DNA of 56,848 nt, from contig CAAGJJ010000045.1 of NCBI GenBank assembly GCA_900770165.1, positions 1 to 56,848 on the forward strand. Reading direction: 5' to 3'. The position numbers and the translations under genes are program-made. Below are positions 1 to 8,023 of this stretch, one piece after another (positions within the stretch are counted from its first letter, which is position 1; every line of letters begins with the position of its first letter). The notes under the pieces were generated by a model, which saw nothing but the letters and a program-made list of their open reading frames with translations, made no database searches and was not told the origin of the DNA. Source of the stretch: Clostridia bacterium. Lineage in GTDB: Bacteria; Bacillota; Clostridia; Oscillospirales; Acutalibacteraceae.

Positions 1-1398
1 ACAGAAAAGGTGCTGAAAAATACAGAGAAAGCAGAAAGATTAAGTACGAGAGTAAACTTAATAAATATAGAAACAAATAAAGAGCAAGTAGAAGAATTAA
101 AAATAAAGCTTAGCGAGAAGCTAAATAAAGTTTATGAAAAGAATATAGAAGAATCTGTAAGAGACAGTTATGAAGTACTAAGCAAAAAAGAAATAGATGA
201 GAAAATATTAGACAGAGTAATAGAAAATATAAAAATAGAAGAAAAAGAAACGTTAAAAACATTAGAAAAGGAAGAAAAGCAAAAAGAAATTCAAAAGATA
301 CTAAAGAAAGAATTAAAGAAAATATATGAAATAAATGTAGAGCAATCATTAAAAGATACAAGAGAAATATTAACAAAGAACCAAATTAATAAAGAATTGA
401 TTGAAAGATTATGTAAAACAACAAATACAATTTTAAATGCAAGAAAGGAAATAAAAAATGATTATAATCCTTTAATAAAAAAAATATTAAATAAAACTGA
501 AAACGCAGAAGTACTAAATAAAAAAGTGAATTTAATAAATATAGAAACAAATAATGAAAATGTTAGCTTTTTAAAAAATATTAAAAATGTTTTGGAAACC
601 AATACTAGAAAAAATACATATAGAATTATTAATAAAGGAATAAACGTTTTAAATGATGAATATATTTCTAACTTTGCATATAATAAAAACTCTAATAATG
701 AAACAATAGAAAAAATTGAAAACGAGTATTTAGATAAGATAATTAAGAAATATAAAATTAATACAGTTTTTAAAGAAACCAATACAAAAAGTATGCGCAG
801 GGAAATAAATTCAAAAAGGCTTAATTATTTAAAAAGCGAACCTAGCAAATTAGAAGATACATTAGGAATTGTAGGTTCTAAATTATCTAACATGGTTCCT
901 GTAAACAAAAAGATGTCCATACTTGATACTAATAAGATAATTGGTAAAAAATTAACCCCAGAAGATAATACGTATGCTGATACACCTTCATTTTCGAAAG
1001 TATATTACAATGATGCAGTGGAGCATCTTGGGAAAAACTTTTTAACTGGTGTGAGCGGAAGTTTAGGGAATGATTTAAGTCAACCGGGGAAACTGGTACA
1101 TAAGGCACCAATAAAACTTCCAGAACCAAAAGAAGATGATAAAGATATGTATGAAGAAGGGCAGTCAGTTTTAGAGTCACAATTATTGGGAAAAAGTTAC
1201 CCTAGTGTACCTGAAAAAAGTAATTATAATCAATTAAGTTCAAATAGAAATGTAATGAATGAAGAAAAAACAAAAAGGTTAATAAGAGATTATGTTTCCG
1301 ATTTAGACTTAGATATAGATTCAATATCAAGGAAAGTTATGAATCGGATTGAAAAAATGATGAAAACAGACCGGAGAAGATTTGGTATGTTCAGGTAG
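1..1398 (+). CDS. Coiled-coil repeat protein of the CIS locus, 5'-partial; tape-measure candidate
   Basis: The frame is open to the window edge. The first GTG (position 10) is probably not the start, because the repeat containing it (KVLKNTEKAERL) already continues upstream and matches a later copy (KILNKTENAEVL). Counting from that GTG, the segment with VNLINIETN at about residues 15-23 recurs 158 residues later, and a KLNKVYEKN-like sub-repeat at 37-73 recurs about 64 residues later. The N-terminal two thirds is Lys/Glu-rich and helical. The C-terminus is different and ends in a basic helix (MNRIEKMMKTDRRRFG). The stop lies 15 bp before the first tube-adapter gene, so it is in the same operon. 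I do not recognise the family. A long helical repeat protein in front of baseplate genes fits a tape measure or length-control role, but that is inference. Confidence 0.6.
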   Translation, partial: TEKVLKNTEKAERLSTRVNLINIETNKEQVEELKIKLSEKLNKVYEKNIEESVRDSYEVLSKKEIDEKILDRVIENIKIEEKETLKTLEKEEKQKEIQKILKKELKKIYEINVEQSLKDTREILTKNQINKELIERLCKTTNTILNARKEIKNDYNPLIKKILNKTENAEVLNKKVNLINIETNNENVSFLKNIKNVLETNTRKNTYRIINKGINVLNDEYISNFAYNKNSNNETIEKIENEYLDKIIKKYKINTVFKETNTKSMRREINSKRLNYLKSEPSKLEDTLGIVGSKLSNMVPVNKKMSILDTNKIIGKKLTPEDNTYADTPSFSKVYYNDAVEHLGKNFLTGVSGSLGNDLSQPGKLVHKAPIKLPEPKEDDKDMYEEGQSVLESQLLGKSYPSVPEKSNYNQLSSNRNVMNEEKTKRLIRDYVSDLDLDIDSISRKVMNRIEKMMKTDRRRFGMFR

Positions 1399-1413
1399 AT
1401 TAGGAGGTTTATT

Positions 1414-1950
1414 ATGTTACATTCATCAATAGAAAAAGCTGAATTTACATTTTCCCATAATAATAAATGGGATGTAAAATCATCTCCTGTAATGTATAAC
1501 CCTTCAGAACTTACAATAAAACTAGATAGAAAAGTTAAGTCTAGACAAGGGACAGGTTCAGAAAAGACTACAAAACCTACAATAAATTCACAACCAATGA
1601 GAAGCATTAGTCTATCTTTGATATTTGATTTAGTGGAAAAATTTGAAAACACCAAACAAATTGAATCAGGTTCATACTCTTCATTGGCAGATAAAATAAA
1701 TTTTACAGATGACAATGTGCTGAGTCTTTCTAGTAATATACATATTTTTAATCCTAGTATGTGTTGCTATAAGTTAATATATGATGCATTTAAAGAAGAC
1801 GCTCCAGTCAAATTCCGTTGGGGAGGAAGCATAGAAGTAATTGGAAAAATTACAGATTTTTCATCTTCCTTAACATATTTTTCTACCCAAGGAAACCCGC
1901 TTAGAGCTAAAGTGGATTTATCTATTACTAGAGAAGATGTGGGATTTTGA
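1414..1950 (+). CDS. CIS tube/adapter protein (CIS_tube, Afp7-like without LysM)
   Basis: This 178-residue protein has the CIS tube/adapter pattern: an N-terminal strand segment with YNPSELTIKLDR (about 28-39), a central SLSLIFDLVEKFE segment, and a C-terminal block containing VKFRWGG and PLRAKVDLSI. Members sit between the inner tube and the spike hub in contractile injection systems. In Afp and PVC the equivalent protein carries a C-terminal LysM domain, which is absent here. The start is ATG after a strong TTAGGAGG site. The next gene is a paralogue with the same block order, so two stacked adapter rings are plausible. Family assignment rests on pattern recognition. Confidence 0.75.
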   Translation: MLHSSIEKAEFTFSHNNKWDVKSSPVMYNPSELTIKLDRKVKSRQGTGSEKTTKPTINSQPMRSISLSLIFDLVEKFENTKQIESGSYSSLADKINFTDDNVLSLSSNIHIFNPSMCCYKLIYDAFKEDAPVKFRWGGSIEVIGKITDFSSSLTYFSTQGNPLRAKVDLSITREDVGF

Positions 1951-1983
1951 GATAATAATTAAGACCTTATGGGAGGAACAACT

Positions 1984-2619
1984 TTGGGGAATAAAACAAA
2001 TAGTTTACATTATTCTATAACTAAAGCTTTATTTTATATACAGTCTACTGCTTCTAATACGAGTTCAATGAAAGGGCCATATGAAGTGTTATTTAATCCT
2101 TCTGAACTTTCAATTTCTGCGGACAAATCTGCAGAATTGGATGTTGAAGATGTGAAAGAAGAAAACAGCAAAGTTATATGCTATGCTAAATCGGATGATA
2201 AGATAGATGAGTCAAACGAGAGCTGTGTTGGAATAAATACAGCAAGTAATAATAAATTGGTTGAATGGGTTTCAATGGACCTAATTTTTGACTTGGTTGA
2301 AACATATGAAGATTCTAAAGAAAAGGATACTAATCTTCTTTCTCTGTTTACAGGAAGTTCTACCGATAAGATTAGTGTTTTAGATAGTAGTTGGTGTAGC
2401 CTTCCAGAAATTATTGCAGCATTTGAAAATTCGTACCGTGTTAGATTTGTATGGGGATCTAACATAGAATTTAAAGGGTGGATAAGTAATATGGATGTAT
2501 CGCTACAATATTTTTCACCTAAAGGTGCTCCGTTAAGGGCAAATGCAAGATTGACAATTAGAACAGAGGATTGTGAAGATTCATTTAGTAGTTTTGATAT
2601 GCTTGGAGATTTAATTTAG
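1984..2619 (+). CDS. CIS tube/adapter protein, second paralogue
   Basis: The protein is about 211 residues and shares its blocks with the preceding gene: FNPSELSISADKS near the N-terminus, SMDLIFDLVETYE in the middle, VRFVWGSNIEFKGWI and PLRANARLTIR at the end. A longer acidic insertion separates the first two blocks. I place the start at TTG 1984 because GGGAGGA lies 7 bp upstream; the in-frame ATG at 1969 overlaps that ribosome-binding site and has none of its own. Together the pair would connect the tube to the gpD-like hub encoded next. No LysM domain is present. Confidence 0.72.
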   Translation: MGNKTNSLHYSITKALFYIQSTASNTSSMKGPYEVLFNPSELSISADKSAELDVEDVKEENSKVICYAKSDDKIDESNESCVGINTASNNKLVEWVSMDLIFDLVETYEDSKEKDTNLLSLFTGSSTDKISVLDSSWCSLPEIIAAFENSYRVRFVWGSNIEFKGWISNMDVSLQYFSPKGAPLRANARLTIRTEDCEDSFSSFDMLGDLI

Positions 2620-2643
2620 ATTACTATTTAGGGGGAAACTATC

Positions 2644-3753
2644 TTGAAAACTATAGATCAATATGAAGAAAGTTATAAAGACTTCAGTAAACCTCTAATG
2701 TATGTAAAAGTTGAAGGAAAAAGAGTACAGGATGATGGGCTTGCGTATACGTTTTTAACAACTGAAATGTCAATGGGAAATGAAGCAAGTTACTGTAAGT
2801 TTACTATAATTTCAAGAGATACTTCTTGCAAAGATAATAAACTTAGTATTCCCTCTGCACTTAGTGAAAAGTTTAAGTTAGGGGATAAAGTCGAAATATA
2901 TTTGGGATATACTGTTGATACAACAGCAAAATTAGTTTTTACTGGGTATGTTACATCAATTAATGTTGAGTACACAGGAAGAGAAGATGTATCTTATACA
3001 ATAGAAGCTATGGATTTAAAAATATTTATGATGAGTAATTTTAGATCTGAAATAAAAAAGGACATGAAAAGTTATTCAGATGTTGTTACAGATATATTGA
3101 AAGATTACAGTTCATTTTACACTGGTAAAAAAATAGATTCAACAGAATCTATAACATCACCTATTGAGCAGTATAATCAGAGTGATTATGATTTTGTAGT
3201 CTCCCTAGCAAGAAAAGTAGATTATATGTTTTTTGTTTGCAAAGGAGAAGTAAAGTTTATCGATTATACTAAACTTAGTGGATCTGTTATTACAATTTCA
3301 CCTAATGCTTATCTTTACTCTTTGGAAAGAGAGATATCTATAAGTAAACAAATAAAAGCAGTAACAGTTAGAACTAATAATGAAGAAGACCCAGATACAC
3401 CTATTGAAGGAAAGGCAGTATCTATTACAACAGTAGGAAAAGGTAGTCGTGCAGGAAGTGATGTAACAAAATTAATAAGTGATAAAATGGAAAAAACTAT
3501 TGTAGACAACTCAGTAAAATCAGAAGCAGAAGCAAAAGCCAGAGCACAAGCCGAACTTAATAGATCAGCAATGAATTTTGTTTCTGGAGAGTGTGAATTA
3601 ATAGGTATTCCAGAACTAGAACCTGGAAAATTTATAACAATTAAAGATATAAATAAAAGTATAGATGGCGATTACCTTATAACAAGTATTAAACATGTAT
3701 TTGATACTGAAGGCTATAAAACTATTTGTAAATTTGGGGCTAATAAGATATGA
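2644..3753 (+). CDS. Phage late-control gpD-like baseplate hub protein
   Basis: At 369 residues it matches the gpD/gp27-like half of VgrG: beta-rich domains carrying SYCKFTIISRD (about 43-53), LGDKVEIYLGYT (about 80-91) and FTGYVTSINVEYTG, then the later-domain signatures PIEQYNQSDYDFVVSLARK and GIPELEPGKFITIKDI. This trimeric hub adapts the sixfold tube to the threefold spike. Translation starts at TTG 2644 behind AGGGGGAAA. It ends with an ATGA overlap onto the spike gene, which implies translational coupling. In Afp8, PVC8 and VgrG the hub and the OB-fold spike are one polypeptide; here they are two. Confidence 0.85.
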   Translation: MKTIDQYEESYKDFSKPLMYVKVEGKRVQDDGLAYTFLTTEMSMGNEASYCKFTIISRDTSCKDNKLSIPSALSEKFKLGDKVEIYLGYTVDTTAKLVFTGYVTSINVEYTGREDVSYTIEAMDLKIFMMSNFRSEIKKDMKSYSDVVTDILKDYSSFYTGKKIDSTESITSPIEQYNQSDYDFVVSLARKVDYMFFVCKGEVKFIDYTKLSGSVITISPNAYLYSLEREISISKQIKAVTVRTNNEEDPDTPIEGKAVSITTVGKGSRAGSDVTKLISDKMEKTIVDNSVKSEAEAKARAQAELNRSAMNFVSGECELIGIPELEPGKFITIKDINKSIDGDYLITSIKHVFDTEGYKTICKFGANKI

Positions 3754-4508
3754 GTATTTATAATATTATTTCAGAGGATATAAAGGAAAATAATTATAAT
3801 AATATTGCAACTATAACAGTTGGAGTTGTTACAGATATTAATGATCCGGACAAGTTAGGAAGAGTTAAAGTTAAACTTCTTAACAGAACGACATCAGATT
3901 GTGAGACTGATTATATAAGGGTAATGACACCTATGTCTGGAACTGAATGGGGCATGCTTTTTCTTCCTGAAGTAGGTGATGAAGTATTAGTTGCATTTTG
4001 TGATGGTGATATTTGTAGACCTTATGTAATAGGAAGTTTGTGGAACAAGAAGAATAAACAGCCTGTTAGCATTTCTGATGATGGAAAAAACAATATAAGA
4101 GAGATAAAAACAAAAAGTGGACATAGTATTATTTTTGATGATACAGAAGGTGCTGAAAAGGTTGATGTAATAAGTTCAAAGGAATTGAAATTATCTTTAG
4201 ATGATAAAGAAGAATTTATTACAGTTAAAGATAAAGATGGAAACAACGAGATTAAGATAGATAGCAAAAATGGCGCTATTAGTATTACAGCAAAACAAAA
4301 AATAGAGCTTATAGCCGGCAGTTCTAAAATTACGTTAGATGGACAAGGTAATTCTGTTAATATTAAAAGCGGAGGAGAACTAAAGCTTAGTGGTAACCAA
4401 GTTGGAATAGAGGGTCAGAGTGCAACAGAATTAAAGTCTTCAGGTCAAGTTACAGTTCAATCATCTGGTATAACAAATGTAAAGGGTTCTATGGTTAAAT
4501 TGAATTAG
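3750..4508 (+). CDS. Baseplate spike, gp5/VgrG OB-fold protein (Phage_base_V)
   Basis: This 252-residue protein begins with the gp5 OB fold: GVVTDINDPDKLGRVKVKL at about residues 25-43, then VMTPMSGTEWGMLFLPEVGD and RPYVIGSLWN. The C-terminal half is a repetitive beta-rich region (KSGHSIIFDDTEG, ITAKQKIELIAG, IKSGGELKLSG) as in the trimeric VgrG beta-helix needle. The start ATG overlaps the stop of the hub gene by 4 bp. The PAAR-like protein encoded at 21519 is the expected cap for this needle. No C-terminal effector extension is present. Confidence 0.87.
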   Translation: MSIYNIISEDIKENNYNNIATITVGVVTDINDPDKLGRVKVKLLNRTTSDCETDYIRVMTPMSGTEWGMLFLPEVGDEVLVAFCDGDICRPYVIGSLWNKKNKQPVSISDDGKNNIREIKTKSGHSIIFDDTEGAEKVDVISSKELKLSLDDKEEFITVKDKDGNNEIKIDSKNGAISITAKQKIELIAGSSKITLDGQGNSVNIKSGGELKLSGNQVGIEGQSATELKSSGQVTVQSSGITNVKGSMVKLN

Positions 4509-4575
4509 TTAATATTCAGCAATGTCCATGTTTTTGCTGAGGAAAATATATTGCATGGAGGAATGGTGATTTAAT

Positions 4576-4968
4576 ATGGCTGAAATAAGAGGATGGAAGT
4601 TCCCGATAGAAGTTGATAAATCAACAGGAAAAATTATGACAGTTGAAGACAATGAAAATGTTAAACAATCAATAAAAATTATTCTTCAAACTCAAAAGTG
4701 TGAAAGAATAATGAGGGAGAGTTTTGGAACAGATATAAATTCTTTTATGTTCGAAAGTATAGATTATAAACTATTTAACAATATGACTAGGGAAGTAACA
4801 AGATCAATTAAGAGATGGGAAGAACATATAGATAAGTTGTCTGTTTCGGTAGATCAGCCTATGAGCAATATTGGCTCTGTTAACGTAGATATTGATTTTA
4901 TTACAGATATTTTCCCTGTAAAGGAGAAAGTCAGCGAAAGCTTTAGCTCAGATAGCTTAGGAAGATAG
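4576..4968 (+). CDS. gp25-like baseplate wedge protein
   Basis: This 130-residue protein has the T4 gp25/lysozyme-like wedge signature: GWKFPIEVDKSTGKI at the N-terminus, then VKQSIKIILQTQKCERIMR followed by ESFGTDINSFMFE, corresponding to the family's conserved arginine-containing core. It joins the sheath to the baseplate wedge. The last 15 residues are a serine-rich tail. The ATG follows GGAGG and GGTGAT in the 67-bp gap after the spike gene. It precedes the two large wedge proteins, the usual CIS order. Confidence 0.85.
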   Translation: MAEIRGWKFPIEVDKSTGKIMTVEDNENVKQSIKIILQTQKCERIMRESFGTDINSFMFESIDYKLFNNMTREVTRSIKRWEEHIDKLSVSVDQPMSNIGSVNVDIDFITDIFPVKEKVSESFSSDSLGR

Positions 4969-4998
4969 AAAAATATTTTATGAGAGGGTGAATATAAA

Positions 4999-7900
4999 TT
5001 GCATAGTCCTAGTGTAGATAAAAGAGATGCGCAAGACATAAAACAACAAATAGCGGATCTAGCAAAGCAATATGTCCCTGAATGGAGATATGACACAAAA
5101 GATCCTGATATGGGTTCAGTATTGTCTGAGATATTTGCAGGAATGTTTGAAAATACGATATCTAATTTTAATAGAACTCCTTATAACCATTACGTTGCTT
5201 TTTTAAACTTATTAGGAGCAAAATTATTACCACCTATCTCGTCAACTGGAATGGTAACTGTTGATTTGGTGCCTGGAACAAAAGGAGTTTTTATAAAAAA
5301 AGGGGCGCAGCTGTATGCACCTGCAAATAATGAAGAGGGCAGAGTGTATTACGAAACAGTAGATGCTATGTATGCAACTAATTCAAAAATTGAGTCAATT
5401 TATATAACCAATTCACAAAAAGACAGTATTATAAGTATATATGATAGTGAAAAAGATAGTGAAATATTACCATTTAAGATTTATGATAATAATGGTTTTG
5501 AAAATCTTCAATCTCATGAGATATATTTTGGAGATGAAAGAATATTTAATTTAAAAAATAATCTTGATATTACTTTTAAGTTTTACGATAAACGTTCCCT
5601 TAAGAATAATGAAGAACTACCTTCTATATTTTCAGACAAAGATAATGTTGTTTGGCAGGTGTACAATGATTCTAATTGGAAAACAATTGATGATGTACGA
5701 AAACTAGAAAATGGAGTAAAGTTATTATCTAATAATGGTATAGATAAAAGTGATGTAGTTAATGAAAAATCTAATTTCATAAGATGTTTGTTTAAAAGGA
5801 TACCTAAACATAACCTTAGGCTTACAGATATATCGTATACTGTACAGTCCTCAGATTTAGAACCAGATGCTATGCTTTTAGATACGTCTGAATTATCGAG
5901 AACAGATTTTTTTCCTTTTGGAGAACAATATAGCATATATACAGATTTTTATATTTCGTCTGGAGAAGCCTTTATAAAAAGTGGGGCTACTATAAGGATA
6001 AATATAGATATGCAATATGTTAAAGTTGAACTTCAAACAGTAGATTTTCAAGATAATACGAGGTATAAATATATTATGTCAGAGCTTGACTTTAAAGAAC
6101 CAGAGGAAGCTGACATTGAAATAGAGAGAGTAACATGGGAATATTGGAATGGCAAGGGCTGGGCAAAAATTTACAGTAATAATGAGAATGAAGACTTTTT
6201 TAAGATGACAGATGATAATAGTAAAACTAAAAAAGTATTAGAGTTTGTGTGCCCAGATGACATGCAGCGAGTTGTTTTAGGTCCAAAGGAAAGTTGTTTT
6301 ATTAGAGCAAGAATATTAAAGGTTAAGAATCCATTTAGTACTCTTGGCAGTTATATCACTCCTTATATACATAGTGTGTCTATTGATTATAGATATATTA
6401 ATAAAAGTATAGAATGTGATAAAGTTTATGTTAAATCTAATATGGAAGAAAGAATTATTAGTTTAAAAGATGGTGAAATTCCATATCTTTTAAAAGAGTC
6501 AATATGTAAACATCCTACAATGTATTTTTGTTTAAGTGATCCAATTGAAAATGGTCCAATAAAAATTCTGTTTGATATTGAAGCAGGAGTATATTTAGAT
6601 ATACCATCACTTAGATGGGAGTATTATGCAAAAGACAGTCAAGGGAAATATGTTTGGAAGAATATAGATGTTTTAGATCTTACTGATAATTTGTCGAATA
6701 GTGCAATTGTTTCAATGATTGGAAAAAGTGATTTTGCTGAGACAGAGCTATTTGGAAGAAAAGGTTACTTTTTACGTATATCTAACCATGATGACAAGTA
6801 TTATTCTAAGAAAAAAGGTTTACCTATTGTAAATGGTATATATTTTAACACTGTTCAAGTAAAACAAGTTGAAACAAGGCCTCCTGAGTATTTTTCAATT
6901 GATGATATGGAAGCAAATAAGATGTGCAAAGTATTTAGTAATAACATATCACAGGCAGATGTATGGGTTAATGAATTTGGAAGTCTATCGAGTGCTGAGG
7001 AAAATGATATATTAAATTCAAAAGATGATTCTTACATTATAGAGTATAACGACAAGGGTAGAATAACCGAAATATGGGTTAAATGGAAGCCTATACCTAA
7101 TATTGCTTGCGCTTCAGTAGATGATCGAGTTTTTGAAATCGATTACAATAAAGGAACTATAATATTTGGTGATGGAAGGCATGGTAAAATACCAACGCAT
7201 CAAGATCAGCAAAGTATAAAAATTGAATATAGTATTTCATCGGGAAGTATTGGAAATATTGAAGCTGAATCAGTTCAGGGCTTTTCAGATGCAATTCCTT
7301 TTGTAAGATCAGTTAGAAATTTAAAACAATTGGTTGGCGGTGTAGATATGGAAACCATATCTAATGCTGCTAGAAGAATGTCAAGTAAGATATCTGGAAT
7401 GAATAGAATTGTAACTCTTGATGACTTTGAATCTGCAATAAGATGTAACGATAGAAATATATACAAAGTTAAATGTATACCACATGTAGATAATATGAGT
7501 GAAAAATCAATCGGAACAATGTCTGTTGCTATTCTTCCTAAAGATTATATGAAAGGATATGAAAAATTTTCTGTTATTAAAAGCAGAGTAGAAAATTTTA
7601 TTAAAGATTCAGCTCCGCTTACTTTTTCAGAAACATCAAACCTTAAGGTATTTGAAGTTTTATATGTCGAAGTTTCTGTGAAGGTAGATTTGGTAATAGA
7701 TGACTATAATAATTATCAAACTTTACATCAAGATATTTACAAAAAGCTAGAAAATTTTCTGGATCCGATTAATGGAAACTTTAATAGGCAAGGTTGGGAC
7801 ATAGGAAGCCTTCCACGCAAAGAATCTATTTATAATTATATAAAGTCTACAAAAAATATAAGATGGATTAAATCTGTTAACCTTTTTACAAAAGCGGTTA

Positions 7901-8001
7901 CGCTAGAAGGCAAAAAGGATATAGATTTAGAAGAGATAAGTAAACAATATTTTACCATTCCTGTTTTTGGTGAGCCAGAGATTAGTATAATGGTTGAATA
8001 A
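4999..8001 (+). CDS. Baseplate J-like wedge protein (Afp11-like)
   Basis: A 1000-residue baseplate wedge protein. The N-terminus (YVPEWRYDTKDPDMGSVLSE) matches the start of large Afp11/PVC11-type proteins, and the conserved baseplate-J block lies near residues 778-815, with GGVDMETISNAARR followed by MNRIVTLDDFE. The middle is a long beta-rich insertion with FGDGRHGKIP just before the J domain. Translation starts at TTG 4999 with GAGAGGGTG 8 bp upstream. It abuts the next J-like gene. By family knowledge the two form the heterodimeric wedge that opens during baseplate triggering. Confidence 0.87.
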   Translation: MHSPSVDKRDAQDIKQQIADLAKQYVPEWRYDTKDPDMGSVLSEIFAGMFENTISNFNRTPYNHYVAFLNLLGAKLLPPISSTGMVTVDLVPGTKGVFIKKGAQLYAPANNEEGRVYYETVDAMYATNSKIESIYITNSQKDSIISIYDSEKDSEILPFKIYDNNGFENLQSHEIYFGDERIFNLKNNLDITFKFYDKRSLKNNEELPSIFSDKDNVVWQVYNDSNWKTIDDVRKLENGVKLLSNNGIDKSDVVNEKSNFIRCLFKRIPKHNLRLTDISYTVQSSDLEPDAMLLDTSELSRTDFFPFGEQYSIYTDFYISSGEAFIKSGATIRINIDMQYVKVELQTVDFQDNTRYKYIMSELDFKEPEEADIEIERVTWEYWNGKGWAKIYSNNENEDFFKMTDDNSKTKKVLEFVCPDDMQRVVLGPKESCFIRARILKVKNPFSTLGSYITPYIHSVSIDYRYINKSIECDKVYVKSNMEERIISLKDGEIPYLLKESICKHPTMYFCLSDPIENGPIKILFDIEAGVYLDIPSLRWEYYAKDSQGKYVWKNIDVLDLTDNLSNSAIVSMIGKSDFAETELFGRKGYFLRISNHDDKYYSKKKGLPIVNGIYFNTVQVKQVETRPPEYFSIDDMEANKMCKVFSNNISQADVWVNEFGSLSSAEENDILNSKDDSYIIEYNDKGRITEIWVKWKPIPNIACASVDDRVFEIDYNKGTIIFGDGRHGKIPTHQDQQSIKIEYSISSGSIGNIEAESVQGFSDAIPFVRSVRNLKQLVGGVDMETISNAARRMSSKISGMNRIVTLDDFESAIRCNDRNIYKVKCIPHVDNMSEKSIGTMSVAILPKDYMKGYEKFSVIKSRVENFIKDSAPLTFSETSNLKVFEVLYVEVSVKVDLVIDDYNNYQTLHQDIYKKLENFLDPINGNFNRQGWDIGSLPRKESIYNYIKSTKNIRWIKSVNLFTKAVTLEGKKDIDLEEISKQYFTIPVFGEPEISIMVE

Positions 8002-8023
8002 TGAATTTAAAGGATGTTTTTGT

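Noticed and set aside
4509..4575. Terminator between spike and gp25-like genes
   Set aside because: CAGCAA...TTGCTG forms only a short weak stem and no T tract follows.
7994..8023. Earlier TTG start for the second baseplate-J gene
   Set aside because: It lies inside the preceding gene and has no ribosome-binding site; ATG 8024 has AAAGGA at proper distance.
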